Assembly: GCA_937892115.1 (NCBI GenBank)
Contig: CALAUI010000001.1
Span: 1 to 64,000, forward strand
From: an uncultured Clostridia bacterium
GTDB taxonomy: Bacteria; Bacillota; Clostridia; Oscillospirales; Acutalibacteraceae
Direction of reading: 5' to 3'
Length of the DNA: 64,000 nucleotides
Part shown: positions 52,422 to 61,860 of the stretch, in pieces
How positions within the stretch are numbered: the first letter of the stretch is position 1
How the letters are laid out: each line of letters begins with the position of its first letter
Position numbers and translations under genes: made by a program
Notes under the pieces: generated by a model
The model's input: only the letters and a program-made list of their open reading frames with translations
Database searches by the model: none
Told to the model about the DNA's origin: nothing

Positions 52422-53444
52422 TTGGAAAAAGCAGTCAGTGCTCGTATTCAGAAATGGGATAATATTAAATTTTTACTTATATTCTGCGTTGTTCTCGGCC
52501 ACTTGACCGACGTGTATGCAGATAATTCTCTCTTGTCAAATTGTATCAGATTATTTCTGTTTACGTTTCATATGCCCGCTTTTGTGTTCATAAGCGGTCT
52601 TTTTGAAAAGAAGAACATAACAGAAAGACGCTACAATAAAATCTTTTCCTATCTTATACTTTTTGTTTTTATAAAGGTAATAACGTTCTTTGCCGAATGG
52701 ATTGCATACGGTGAAAGACCCGGCTTCAGTCTTTTGTCAACGGGCAACGTTGCCTGGTATGCATTCTGTCTGTTTGCCTTCAATATGATGACTATTCTTT
52801 TTGAAAAGTTTTCACCGAAATATGTCCTTATTGCATCTGTACTCATTGCCCTGGCGGCAGGGTATGATAAAGAAGTCGGTGAATGGTTGTGCCTCTCAAG
52901 AATAATAGTATTTTATCCGTTTTATTATCTCGGTTTTATTCTTGATCCCAAAAAGGTTATGGATTTTCTGAATAAAAAGAGCTTAAAAATTATTTCGGCT
53001 CTGATTATTACGTCTTTGATTGTAATAATTTGCTTATTTAACAGGTATTTGTTTGACCTGAAGTATGTATTCGCAGGCAGGATTGCTTTCGTTAAGATAA
53101 TGAAGGACCGCCCGTATGCATTTGTTTACAGACTGATTTGTTACATAGTTTCTCTTCTTGTCGGAGGAAGTGTAATCTGCCTTGTTCCCGATAAATTATG
53201 CAAAGGATTTTTTGCTAAACTCGGGGCAAAATCAGTTCAGATTTATGCTTTACATTCCGCATTGAAGCATCTTTGGCTGGGACTTGTAAGTGACCGCTTC
53301 GGAATTGATAAATATTTCGGCGGAAATACAATAGTAATTTATGAATTGGCGGTCACGATAGCTCTTGTTGCGATTTGTGTTCTGCCGATTTGGAAACCCT
53401 TGTTTGATAAAATGCTGAATATAAAACTGAGAGACAGTGAATAA
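52422..53444 (+). CDS. Acyltransferase-3-family membrane protein
   Basis: This 340-residue integral membrane O-acyltransferase has ten hydrophobic helices. It begins QKWDNIKFLLIFCVVLGHLTD, with the His of the family motif in helix 1, and HMPAFVFISGLFEKKN. It resembles fucose-4-O-acetylase-like members that acetylate surface glycans. TTG start supported by GGAGATGAT upstream. It is followed by a hairpin terminator that overlaps its last codons. Confidence 0.85.
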   Translation: MEKAVSARIQKWDNIKFLLIFCVVLGHLTDVYADNSLLSNCIRLFLFTFHMPAFVFISGLFEKKNITERRYNKIFSYLILFVFIKVITFFAEWIAYGERPGFSLLSTGNVAWYAFCLFAFNMMTILFEKFSPKYVLIASVLIALAAGYDKEVGEWLCLSRIIVFYPFYYLGFILDPKKVMDFLNKKSLKIISALIITSLIVIICLFNRYLFDLKYVFAGRIAFVKIMKDRPYAFVYRLICYIVSLLVGGSVICLVPDKLCKGFFAKLGAKSVQIYALHSALKHLWLGLVSDRFGIDKYFGGNTIVIYELAVTIALVAICVLPIWKPLFDKMLNIKLRDSE

Positions 53445-53462
53445 TTCACTGCCTCTTTTTTT
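53431..53462 (+). terminator. Terminator of the acyltransferase gene
   Basis: GAGACAGTGAAT and ATTCACTGCCTC pair with one mismatch and are followed by TTTTTTT. The 5' arm lies in the last codons of the gene. Confidence 0.75.
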
Positions 53463-53895
53463 AGATATATTTTTCTGCGATGTCAGCCGCAATTTTGCAA
53501 TACTCACCGCAGGGACGTTTATGGTAAAAAGCCTCGTTTCTTTCTGTGGGAACGGGGGATGTTCCGACGTTTAATCCGAGAAGCTCACGGCAGATATAAT
53601 GCCCGTTTATTTCTTTGAATTCTCCGATAGCTTTCTGTATTAGAGCGTAGAGTTCTTTTTTCTTCTCATGGTCGGAGGGGTCTTCACAGGCGTTTGCAAA
53701 GGAAATTACGGCGGTCATTCCGCTGACGGCTCCGCAAACCTCTCTCATTCTTGCAAATCCTCCGCCGAAACCGGCTGATAAGCGGATTGCCGTACTTCTG
53801 TCAAGACCTATAACGTCCTCAAATGCAAGAAATACCGACTGTGAGCAGTTATATCCTTCTTCAAAAAGTGCTTTTGCTTTTTCTCCTCTTGTCAT
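53461..53895 (-). CDS. C_GCAxxG_C_C-family redox-type protein
   Basis: This 144-residue soluble protein belongs to the C_GCAxxG_C_C family named for its cysteine signature: YNCSQSVF near 15, REVCGAVSGM near 53 (the GCAxxG element with V for A), then a mid Cys (NACEDPSD) and CRELLG. Function is unknown, and the cysteines suggest metal or redox chemistry. It is behind the DUF1015 gene by nine bases, one operon. Confidence 0.85.
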   Translation of the reverse strand: MTRGEKAKALFEEGYNCSQSVFLAFEDVIGLDRSTAIRLSAGFGGGFARMREVCGAVSGMTAVISFANACEDPSDHEKKKELYALIQKAIGEFKEINGHYICRELLGLNVGTSPVPTERNEAFYHKRPCGEYCKIAADIAEKYI

Positions 53896-53904
53896 AATAT
53901 CACC

Positions 53905-55149
53905 TCAGCTTAATTTATGGATGAATAATCCACTGAGTAGCTTGGGCTCAAACCAAGTGGATTTCGGAGGCATAATCAGACCGTTGTCTGCGATATTCAT
54001 AAGCTCTTCAAGTGTAGTGGGATACATGGAAAATGCAAGACACATATCATCGCTGACTCTTCTTTCAAGTTCTGAAAGACCTCTGATTCCGCCGACAAAA
54101 TCAATTCTCTTATCGGTTCTGGGGTCATCTATTCCGAGTATCGGAGAGATGAGATTATTCTGCAGGATTGAAACGTCAAGTGAACCTACAACGTCATTAC
54201 TGTCAAAAGAATCGGAATGAGCAGCCAGTTTGTACCATTCTCCGTCAAGAAGCATACCGAATGTATGTGATGAAACGGGTTTGTATGCTTTTTTGCCGAC
54301 TTTTTCAATATTAAACTTTTTCCCGATTTCGTTAATAAATTCGTCTTTTGTATAACCGTTAAGGTCTTTGATTACTCTGTTGTAGTCCATTATTTCAAGC
54401 TCATCGCAGTTGAAAAGAACAGCAAGGAAATAATTGAATTCTTCGTTACCGGTATAATCCGGATTAGCTTCTCTTCTCTTGATTCCAACCTTTACTGCAG
54501 AAGCGGCTCTGTGATGTCCGTCGGCAATATAGAGTGACTCTACCTTCTCAAAGAGGGAAGTAATCTGAGTATTTGTTTTATCGCAGTCAATTACCCATAC
54601 GGTATTCTGAATACCGTCTTCGGTTATAAAATCACAGTACGGTGTATGATTGTCTTTCCAGTTGTTTATGATTGATGCTATTTCATTATCGGGCTTATAT
54701 GTCAGGAATATAGGACCTGTATTTGCATCACAGTAATCAACGTGATTGATTCTGTCTGCCTCTTTATCGGCTCTTGTCAGCTCATGTTTTTTGATAACAT
54801 TATTCATATAGTCATCAATTGATACACAGCCGACGAGCCCGGTCTGAGCTCTGCCGTTCATAATCTGACGGTAAATATAAAAGTAAGGCTTTTCGTCCTG
54901 AACACTTATTCCGTCAGCAACAAGCTTATCAAGATTTTCCTTTGCCTTAAGATATACTTCTTCTGAATAAAGATAAGTATCACGGGATAAATCTATTTCG
55001 GCTTTATCAATATGAAGAAATGATACGGGATTATCCTTTACCATTTCACGTGCCTCGTCGCTGTTCATTACATCATAGGGGAGGGCGGCTACTTTTGATG
55101 CGTACTCTGACTTGGGTCTTATTGCTTTGAACGGTCTGAAAACAGACAT
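53905..55149 (-). CDS. DUF1015-family protein
   Basis: This 414-residue soluble protein matches DUF1015. It starts FRPFKAIRPKSEYASKVAALPYDVM and continues RADKEADRINH and YIADGHHRAASAVKVG, which are typical conserved blocks. In gut and environmental anaerobes it is often near serine or phosphoglycerate genes. Biochemical role uncertain, with a kinase or ParB-like fold suggested by the ADGHHR motif. GGAG before ATG 55149 decides the start, and the longer in-frame version would cover this site. Confidence 0.85.
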   Translation of the reverse strand: MSVFRPFKAIRPKSEYASKVAALPYDVMNSDEAREMVKDNPVSFLHIDKAEIDLSRDTYLYSEEVYLKAKENLDKLVADGISVQDEKPYFYIYRQIMNGRAQTGLVGCVSIDDYMNNVIKKHELTRADKEADRINHVDYCDANTGPIFLTYKPDNEIASIINNWKDNHTPYCDFITEDGIQNTVWVIDCDKTNTQITSLFEKVESLYIADGHHRAASAVKVGIKRREANPDYTGNEEFNYFLAVLFNCDELEIMDYNRVIKDLNGYTKDEFINEIGKKFNIEKVGKKAYKPVSSHTFGMLLDGEWYKLAAHSDSFDSNDVVGSLDVSILQNNLISPILGIDDPRTDKRIDFVGGIRGLSELERRVSDDMCLAFSMYPTTLEELMNIADNGLIMPPKSTWFEPKLLSGLFIHKLS

Positions 55150-55180
55150 TATCATCACTCCTTTTTTCAATACGAAGTGA

Positions 55181-55209
55181 ATTATATATCAGAGTGGAAA
55201 TTTTGTCAA
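55181..55209 (-). promoter_or_regulatory. Promoter of DUF1015/C_GCAxxG operon
   Basis: Minus strand TTGACA (55204-55209), 17 bases, TATAAT (55181-55186): both hexamers are consensus. Confidence 0.8.
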
Positions 55210-55241
55210 TTTCATTTGATTTTGAATTTTTAATTCTATAA

Positions 55242-55270
55242 TTGATTTTTTATTTTTATAGTTGTATAAT
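55242..55270 (+). promoter_or_regulatory. Promoter of the zinc-ribbon membrane protein gene
   Basis: TTGATT (55242-55247), 17 bases, TATAAT (55265-55270), 29 bases before the ATG. Confidence 0.75.
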
Positions 55271-55299
55271 GAACTCACTTAGATATAGGAGTTGATTAG

Positions 55300-55986
55300 A
55301 TGTATTGTCCAAATTGCGGTAATCAGCTGAATCCGAACGGCAGCTGTCCCGTGTGTTCGGTTAATCCCCCCGCACCTGCTTCCGCTCCCGTTAACGTTCA
55401 GCCGACCGAAGTTAATCCACAGCAAAAAGAAAACGAAAAAGAACCCGGCAAGTTCGCAAAAGGTTATGCTGCTCTCTTTACAGCTCTTCTCGTTTTTCCC
55501 GGTTCGCTTTGTGCCGCTATTGACCTCAGCTTCCACAGATACGATTTCTGGTTTGGATACGTTGTCGGTGCGCTTATAGTTGTCTGGGTTTGCGCAGTTC
55601 TTCCCGTTATGAAGATTACCCCCGCACCCGTAACCGCTGTTATTTGTCTGATTTCAATATTCGGATACATATCCTTCCTGATGTCCAAGCTGGGCGACAT
55701 ACCGTTTGTTCAGTGGCTTTACGCAAAATTCCTTCCTTTACTCGTACTTGCGGCAATATTTGTTGCCGTTGACGTTGCAATGATCAGTTCAAAGAAATTT
55801 GACTGGATGAAGATACTGTCTGCTATGTCTTTTGAAGTCGGTATATATTTCATTGCACTTGAATTTACATTTACCAAGGATCTTGCAAATCTTCACTGGT
55901 CGCCGATAGCTGCTTGCGGATTTATCTCCGTAGCCGCTGTGCTTCTGGCATTCTCGTTTATATGGAAGACAAATAAAAAACAGTAA
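55300..55986 (+). CDS. Zinc-ribbon membrane protein, unknown
   Basis: This 228-residue protein has an N-terminal zinc ribbon (CPNCGNQLNPNGSCPVC, Cys 3, 6, 16, 19), a Pro-rich linker (24-50) and five or six membrane helices from residue 55 on. Such proteins are frequent in Clostridia and lack a known function. The ribbon lies in the cytoplasm if the helices insert as usual. Monocistronic, with a consensus promoter and own terminator. Confidence 0.8.
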   Translation: MYCPNCGNQLNPNGSCPVCSVNPPAPASAPVNVQPTEVNPQQKENEKEPGKFAKGYAALFTALLVFPGSLCAAIDLSFHRYDFWFGYVVGALIVVWVCAVLPVMKITPAPVTAVICLISIFGYISFLMSKLGDIPFVQWLYAKFLPLLVLAAIFVAVDVAMISSKKFDWMKILSAMSFEVGIYFIALEFTFTKDLANLHWSPIAACGFISVAAVLLAFSFIWKTNKKQ

Positions 55987-55995
55987 ATAAAAATC

Positions 55996-56026
55996 TGAAG
56001 CACCTCGTTTGAGGTGCTTCTTTTTT
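55996..56026. terminator. Bidirectional terminator
   Basis: GAAGCACCTC and GAGGTGCTTC pair around GTTT, followed by six T residues. It separates convergent genes. Confidence 0.85.
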
Positions 56027-57743
56027 AATCTTCAATTGCCGCCTTGCGTGTGTTGACATTATAGAAGAATTCGGTATCGAATTTCTGCTCACGGTTATAG
56101 TAGTAGCAGCCGTTTTGTTCCTGCTCAACGTCTGTCAGCTGAGTGTAGCAGAAACCGAATATCTTGGAATTGTCAAGCATTACGTCTGTAAGACCCTTGT
56201 ATCTTTCTTTGAATTCCTCTTCGGTTTTGGGAGCGTTGCCGTAACCCCATGCATTTCCTTTCACATCCGGACGGCTCCATTTGATGCCGCCGTATTCGCT
56301 TACAAACATCGGTAATCCGTGGATATAATGCTGACGGTTGCAGAGTCCGTCGTGGAATTCATCGTTTTTTTCAAAGTCACGGTAATGTTCGGCATATACC
56401 GCAGGATTCTGTTCGTAATCGTGAATGTCGTAAATGTCCGTTTCAACGTGAAAATTACCGCTTGTATCGATACACGGACGTGTTGAATCCGCCGCTTTGG
56501 TTGCTCTGTATACAAGTGAAAGCAGGGGATCAAATTGTTTACATCCTCTGATATCCCAGGTTTCATTGAACGGACACCATCCGATTATTGCCGGATGATT
56601 GAAATCGCGATTGATTTCTTCAAGCCATTCGGGAAGAAAATGATAGATGCTTTCGGGCTTTGTATGGTCAAGACCCCAGTTGCCGTATTCACCCCAAACA
56701 AGGTATCCTTCTTTGTCGCAGTGATAAAGGAATCTTTCTTCAAATACCTTCTGGTGAAGTCTTGCACCGTTAAAGCCGAATTTTTTTGAAAGCTTGATGT
56801 CATTGAGTAATGCTTTGTCGGAGGGTGCGGTATAAATTCCGTCGGGATAGAATCCCTGGTCAAGTACAAGACGCTGGAAGACGGATTTATTATTAAGCAT
56901 GAATTTGTACCCGTCAAATCTTATGTTTCTCAGACCGAAATAGCTCTTTACTTTATCTTTACCAAAAGTGAATTTTACATCATACAGACGTCCGTTTCCG
57001 ACTTCCCACAGCTGTTTTTCGCTCAGGGGAACAGTAAACGTTACAACTCCTGCTGCGTCTTTTATTTCGGCTGAGCCCGTTGCTCTGCCTTCAAATGACG
57101 TTTCCGCTTTAAGGTCTGCCTTGCCGCAGAGATCTGCCTCAACGGTTACGGAAGAGGTGAGTATATCGGGATAGTATTTCACATTTTTTATGTATGTTTT
57201 TTCTGTAAATTCAAGCCAGACAGTCTGCCATATTCCCGTGGTGCGAGTATAGTCGCAGCCGTGTGAATAGTATTCCTCACTCTGTTTTCCTCTGGGAATC
57301 ATGGGATCGCGGGTGTCGTCTTCGCAACTGACTACAATGATGTTTTTGCCTTCGCGTACTTTGTCGGTAATGTCAAAACAGAATGAAACGTAACCGCCTT
57401 CGTGGGTGCCCGCCTCTGTACCGTTGATGTAAACTGTTGTTTTGTAATCCGCGGCGCCGAAGTGAAGGACGGTCCTTCCTTTAATCTGTTTTCCCGTAAG
57501 TTCAATTTCTTTTCTGTACCATACTCCGTAAATGAAATCTTTTTTGCCGATTCCGGACAGCTCCGACTCAACGCAGAAGGGGACTGTTATTTTTCGGCTG
57601 AACGAAGCGGATTTGCCGTATATCTTTCTTGCTTTACCGCTTCTGCTGTTATCAAAGCAAAAATCCCATTCGCCGTTAAGGTTAAGCCAGTTTTTCCTTT
57701 CAAATTGGGGCCTGGGGTATTCACATCTCGGTATATTATTCAT
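56025..57743 (-). CDS. GH2-family glycosidase, beta-galactosidase/glucuronidase-like
   Basis: This 572-residue intracellular glycoside hydrolase has sugar-binding domain (RPQFERKNWLNLNGEWDF, residues 10-150), immunoglobulin-like domain (to about 260) and TIM barrel. The acid/base is in WCPFNETWD (Glu near 402) and the nucleophile in MFVSEYGGIKWS (Glu near 485). It lacks the C-terminal domains of large LacZ, as usual for compact GH2 of Firmicutes. It is third gene of the ROK-SIS-GH2 operon. Substrate is a beta-linked hexose or uronide. Confidence 0.9.
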   Translation of the reverse strand: MNNIPRCEYPRPQFERKNWLNLNGEWDFCFDNSRSGKARKIYGKSASFSRKITVPFCVESELSGIGKKDFIYGVWYRKEIELTGKQIKGRTVLHFGAADYKTTVYINGTEAGTHEGGYVSFCFDITDKVREGKNIIVVSCEDDTRDPMIPRGKQSEEYYSHGCDYTRTTGIWQTVWLEFTEKTYIKNVKYYPDILTSSVTVEADLCGKADLKAETSFEGRATGSAEIKDAAGVVTFTVPLSEKQLWEVGNGRLYDVKFTFGKDKVKSYFGLRNIRFDGYKFMLNNKSVFQRLVLDQGFYPDGIYTAPSDKALLNDIKLSKKFGFNGARLHQKVFEERFLYHCDKEGYLVWGEYGNWGLDHTKPESIYHFLPEWLEEINRDFNHPAIIGWCPFNETWDIRGCKQFDPLLSLVYRATKAADSTRPCIDTSGNFHVETDIYDIHDYEQNPAVYAEHYRDFEKNDEFHDGLCNRQHYIHGLPMFVSEYGGIKWSRPDVKGNAWGYGNAPKTEEEFKERYKGLTDVMLDNSKIFGFCYTQLTDVEQEQNGCYYYNREQKFDTEFFYNVNTRKAAIED

Positions 57744-57755
57744 AATCGTTCTCCC

Positions 57756-58376
57756 TTATATTTCAAAGTATGTTTCTTCAATCATTGCCGCCAACGCATG
57801 ATAGACGGGCAAGGTATATTCCTGGATTTTATATGTTTCATCTGACGGAAGTTTAATGCAGACAGTTGCTTTTTCACTGCATTTGCTTTCGCTATTTCCC
57901 GTAATTGCTATTGAATTTATTCCCAATGCATTTGCCGACTCAAGAGAATAAACTATATTTTTTGAATTTCCCGATGTGGAAAATGCTATCAGCACGTCAT
58001 TCTCGCGGGCGAGTGCATATACCTGCTGTGCATAGACAAGTGCGGGATTGCAATCATTTTCAAATGCGGTCATAAGCCCGGATTGAGTTGTAAGTGATAT
58101 TGCGGGGAGTCCTTTCTGAAGACCTGACGCAACGTATTTGTCATTGAATTTGTCTACTTCGTCTGCAGAAAGAGGTCTTTTCTTCAAAAATCCCTTCATC
58201 AGTTCGCCTACGAGATGGTCACAGTCTGCACTGCTTCCTCCGTTGCCGCAGCAAAGAAGCTTCCCGCCGTTATCGTAGGTGTGTTTTATGATGTCGTAAG
58301 CTTTTATGATATCTTCCTTACACTCTGTAAGCGGTGGATACCGTCTTATCAGATTATCAAGAATGTCATTGACCAT
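57756..58376 (-). CDS. SIS-domain sugar-phosphate isomerase, GmhA-like
   Basis: These 206 residues have one SIS domain. CCGNGGSSADCDHLVGELMKGF (near 46-67) is the pattern of sedoheptulose-7-phosphate isomerase GmhA and its DnaA-initiator-associating relatives. It is followed by IAFSTSGNSKN (near 125). No heptose pathway genes are nearby, so it may bind another sugar phosphate. It overlaps the ROK kinase gene by 11 bases, and GGGAGG marks ATG 58376. The partners suggest phosphosugar handling after glycan uptake. Confidence 0.85.
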   Translation of the reverse strand: MVNDILDNLIRRYPPLTECKEDIIKAYDIIKHTYDNGGKLLCCGNGGSSADCDHLVGELMKGFLKKRPLSADEVDKFNDKYVASGLQKGLPAISLTTQSGLMTAFENDCNPALVYAQQVYALARENDVLIAFSTSGNSKNIVYSLESANALGINSIAITGNSESKCSEKATVCIKLPSDETYKIQEYTLPVYHALAAMIEETYFEI

Positions 58377-59340
58377 ACAATTCCTCCCCGTATTGTTTTG
58401 CAACGCCTATCGCAGCAAAATCTCCTATTTCATCTCCGAGAGAAGCGGGTACTATCTCACAACTGTCGGCTGATATGCCGAGTGCTTCTTCCTTTATTGC
58501 TTCCTTCATGGTGTCAATCATCAGATTTGAAGAACGCTGATAGATACTGCCTATCACTATTCTTTCGGGATTAAGTATATCAATCAGTACGGCAAGTCCT
58601 TTGCCGAGCATCGTACCGCATTTTCGGTAGATTTCAATTGCAAGAGCATCGCCTTGATTTGCCGCCTGAGCGACTTCTTTTGCTGAAAGACTGTCAGAGT
58701 TGAGCACTGTTTTACCTTTATATTCGTCAAACATTATTCTGGACAGATTTGCAATGCCGCCTCCCGAGCAGAATCCTTCAAACGACCCTTTCTTGCCGTA
58801 TCCGACGGGACCGTCATCGGCTAATCTGATATGACCTGCTTCTCCGGCTGTGCCGGTTGACCCGGAATATAACTTACCGTTCAGGATAAGACCGGCTCCC
58901 ATTCCGGTACCGAATGTGAGGAATAACATATTCTCCGTTCCTCTGCCTGCACCGAATTTCCACTCGGCTATTGCGCAGGCATCTGCGTCGTTGCAGATTT
59001 TACAGGGAATACCGAGTTTTTTACTTATCATATCGGCAAGCGGAACGTTATCCCAGTCCGGTAGATTCGGAGGACTCATTATTACTCCGGTTTTGCTGTT
59101 AAGGGGACCGCCGCAGCTTACTCCGCATGAATTAAAATCTGATGAATTCAGTCCATTTCTTTTTATCAATTCTTCGGCTGCTTCAATCAGCTCATCGGTT
59201 ACCGCTTTCCATCCTCTTTTTGAATTTGTATCGAATCTGATTTTGTCGGTTATTTCTTTACAATCATCGCGGGAAATCACGACGGCGCATTTTGTGCCGC
59301 CTATGTCAATCCCGAGATAATACTTGCTGTTTTGTGACAT
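58366..59340 (-). CDS. ROK-family sugar kinase
   Basis: This 324-residue ROK protein has an N-terminal phosphate motif DIGGTKCAVV, the sugar-binding CNDADACAIAEW and GTGMGAGLI, and GEAGHIRL. The usual zinc-binding CxCGxxGCxE is replaced by GYGKKGSFEGFCSGGG, so zinc is probably not bound in the standard way. No N-terminal HTH is present, so it is a kinase, not a repressor. Likely substrates are glucose, N-acetylhexosamine or mannose. First gene of an operon with SIS and GH2 genes, promoter at 59357-59385. Confidence 0.88.
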   Translation of the reverse strand: MSQNSKYYLGIDIGGTKCAVVISRDDCKEITDKIRFDTNSKRGWKAVTDELIEAAEELIKRNGLNSSDFNSCGVSCGGPLNSKTGVIMSPPNLPDWDNVPLADMISKKLGIPCKICNDADACAIAEWKFGAGRGTENMLFLTFGTGMGAGLILNGKLYSGSTGTAGEAGHIRLADDGPVGYGKKGSFEGFCSGGGIANLSRIMFDEYKGKTVLNSDSLSAKEVAQAANQGDALAIEIYRKCGTMLGKGLAVLIDILNPERIVIGSIYQRSSNLMIDTMKEAIKEEALGISADSCEIVPASLGDEIGDFAAIGVAKQYGEELYGQ

Positions 59341-59356
59341 TAAATCACCTCAAGTT

Positions 59357-59385
59357 ATATTATCACACGGCGGGTTTTATTTCAA
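59357..59385 (-). promoter_or_regulatory. Promoter of ROK-SIS-GH2 operon
   Basis: Minus strand TTGAAA (59380-59385), 17 bases ending TGTGA, TAATAT (59357-59362). It is divergent from the GH78 promoter 19 bases away. Confidence 0.7.
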
Positions 59386-59404
59386 TAAAATTATCGTTTT
59401 TATA

Positions 59405-59433
59405 TTGATAATCATCTTCAGATTTGATAATAT
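59405..59433 (+). promoter_or_regulatory. Promoter of GH78 gene
   Basis: TTGATA (59405-59410), 17 bases ending TTTGA, TAATAT (59428-59433). Confidence 0.65.
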
Positions 59434-59463
59434 TCAATTACTACGATATCAGGAGATGATTTG

Positions 59464-61824
59464 ATGAAATTTCCCACCGGATTTTATAAAGCAACAGAAT
59501 CATACAACACTTATGAAAAGCACGTCAATGCACCTCTTTTGAGATATGAAACGTGCAAGAAGACTGATTGTAAAACTTTTATTACGGTATCGGGCCTCGG
59601 ATTTTACGATATTTTTGTAAACGGAAAAAAGATTACAAAGGGATTACTTGCACCTTATATTTCAAACCCCGATGATATGGTTTATTTTGACAGATACGAT
59701 GTAACTGATATTTTTAATTCCGGCAAAAACTGTATCGGTCTTATACTCGGTAACGGTATGCAGAATGCCCATGGCGGAAGAGTATGGGATTTTGATGTTG
59801 CAAAATTCAGAAACGCTCCCTGTTTTGCAATTTCTCTTTCTTATGAAAATGATGAAGGAAAAGAAATTGGCTTTGAGGATATAGGTGAGCGCTTCAAGAC
59901 TTCTCCCTCTCCCATTATTTTTGACGACCTTCGTTCCGGATGCTTTTATGATGCAAATCTTGAACAGAAGGGCTGGAATATGCCCGGATTTGATGACGGA
60001 AACTGGGTAAACGTAATCAAAGCAGATACACCGAGAGGCGAAATGAAAATCTGTGAGGCAGACCCTATCGTTATTACCGAGGAAATCAAGCCGATTGCTG
60101 TTCGTGAAGCTGAGATTGATACGGATTTTGATAACAGAGAAAATATGCGGCTTGACACTCAGTTCAAATTCAATAAACTCGGTCAAAAGGGCATTTTGTT
60201 TGATTTCGGTGTTAATTCTGCCGGTATATGCCGTTTGAAAATTGACGGCAAAAAAGGGCAAGAGATTTATATTCAGTTTTGTGAATTGATGCTGTCAAAC
60301 GGTAAATTATCCTATAAAAACACCGGCAGCTTTTATCCCGACGGTTACGGTCAGTCGTTGTACTATGTATGTAAAGGTGAAAAGAGCGAAATCTTTGAGC
60401 CCTCATTCTGCTATTACGGTTACAGATATGCGGTTGTTTTCGGCCTTGAAAAAGACCAGATAAAAGAAGATACCCTTACTATGCTCGTTGCCAATTCGGA
60501 TTTGAATGAACGCTGTACCTTTGAATGCTCTGACAAGGTAATGACTACTCTCGGAAAAATGGGCAGAGTCAGTGACCTTGCTAATTTTTACTATTTTCCG
60601 ACAGATTGTCCTCACCGTGAAAAGAACGGCTGGACCGGTGATGCCGCAGTTTCTGCAGAGCATATTCTGCTTTCTCTTACACCTGAAGCGAGTTACAGAG
60701 AATGGCTCAGAAATATCTGTAAGGCACAGAAACCCGATGGCTGTCTTCCCGGTATAATTCCTACCGGCGGCTGGGGCTTTGAATGGGGTAATGGTCCCGC
60801 ATGGGATAACGTGCTTACAGAGCTTTGCTGGCAGACTTACCGTATGAGAGGAAATCTTGAGCTCGCAAAGGACTGCAGTGAGAGTATTCTCAGATATCTT
60901 TCTTATATTTCTCAGAAAAGAAGACCTGACGGACTTATTGCAATAGGACTCGGCGATTGGCTTCAGCCCGGAAAAGAAGCTGGCTCGCCGCTTGCTCCTC
61001 TTTACGTTACAGACAGCGTAATATCAATGTATATCTGTAAGAAGGCATACGATTTATTTGATGCACTCAATCTGGAATATCATAAAGATTTTGCATTTTC
61101 TCTCTATAATTCGTTCAGAACCGCAATCAGAAAGAATCTTATTGATTTCAATACGATGACGGTCAGATCCCGCTGCCAGACCTCACAGGCAATATGTATC
61201 TATTACGGTGTATTTGAAAACGGTGAAAAAGAAAAGGCGTTCAACGTCCTTCTTGACCTTATTCATGAAAGAGATGACCATTTTGACTGCGGAATGATAG
61301 GTGTTCGTGTAATCTTTCACGTTCTTTCCGATTTCGGTTACGGTGAACTTGCATATAGGATGATAACCAGAGAGGATTATCCTTCTTACGGCTCTATGAT
61401 AAAGCAGGGGCTTACCTCGCTTGCAGAAGACTTCCTTCCTCCCGAAAAATGGGATTATCCCAATTCTCTGAATCATCATTTTATGGGTGATATCACGAGC
61501 TGGTTTGTTCAGAAAATCGTCGGTATTACAATTAATCCGAGATTTACTTCCCCCGATGATTTTGACATCAGACCCGACTTTATTCCGCAACTTGATTTTG
61601 CCAAAGCGGAATATGATGCTCCCTGCGGAAAAATCAAGGTTGAGTGGAAACGCGAAGGGGAGTACGTCAATCTCGTTGTCAATGTCCCGGACGATGCAAC
61701 AGGATATATTGTCATGCCTGCCGGCTGGTGTGTTTCTTATGATAAAAACACCTATTCACAACTTCACAGACAGACGCTTATTGAATTGAAATCGGATACT
61801 TATAAGTGTAAAAAAATCGTATAA
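59464..61824 (+). CDS. GH78-family alpha-L-rhamnosidase-like protein
   Basis: This 786-residue protein has N-terminal beta domains (FITVSGLGFYDIFVNGKKIT, then VLGNGMQN-type region) and a catalytic (alpha/alpha)6 barrel with CPHREKNGWTGDAAVSAEH (near 384-402), the acidic signature of GH78. The C-terminal beta domain contains VEWKREGEYVNLVV. Length and order match bacterial alpha-L-rhamnosidases. No signal peptide is visible, so it works inside the cell. AGGAG lies before ATG 59464, and the TTG three bases earlier is also possible. It removes rhamnose from plant or bacterial glycosides. Confidence 0.88.
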   Translation: MKFPTGFYKATESYNTYEKHVNAPLLRYETCKKTDCKTFITVSGLGFYDIFVNGKKITKGLLAPYISNPDDMVYFDRYDVTDIFNSGKNCIGLILGNGMQNAHGGRVWDFDVAKFRNAPCFAISLSYENDEGKEIGFEDIGERFKTSPSPIIFDDLRSGCFYDANLEQKGWNMPGFDDGNWVNVIKADTPRGEMKICEADPIVITEEIKPIAVREAEIDTDFDNRENMRLDTQFKFNKLGQKGILFDFGVNSAGICRLKIDGKKGQEIYIQFCELMLSNGKLSYKNTGSFYPDGYGQSLYYVCKGEKSEIFEPSFCYYGYRYAVVFGLEKDQIKEDTLTMLVANSDLNERCTFECSDKVMTTLGKMGRVSDLANFYYFPTDCPHREKNGWTGDAAVSAEHILLSLTPEASYREWLRNICKAQKPDGCLPGIIPTGGWGFEWGNGPAWDNVLTELCWQTYRMRGNLELAKDCSESILRYLSYISQKRRPDGLIAIGLGDWLQPGKEAGSPLAPLYVTDSVISMYICKKAYDLFDALNLEYHKDFAFSLYNSFRTAIRKNLIDFNTMTVRSRCQTSQAICIYYGVFENGEKEKAFNVLLDLIHERDDHFDCGMIGVRVIFHVLSDFGYGELAYRMITREDYPSYGSMIKQGLTSLAEDFLPPEKWDYPNSLNHHFMGDITSWFVQKIVGITINPRFTSPDDFDIRPDFIPQLDFAKAEYDAPCGKIKVEWKREGEYVNLVVNVPDDATGYIVMPAGWCVSYDKNTYSQLHRQTLIELKSDTYKCKKIV

Positions 61825-61829
61825 ATTAA

Positions 61830-61860
61830 AATCCCGTCCTCGGACGGGATTTTTTTTATT
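61830..61860. terminator. Bidirectional terminator
   Basis: ATCCCGTCC and GGACGGGAT pair around TC, followed by eight T residues. It lies between GH78 and the convergent aminotransferase gene. Confidence 0.85.
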
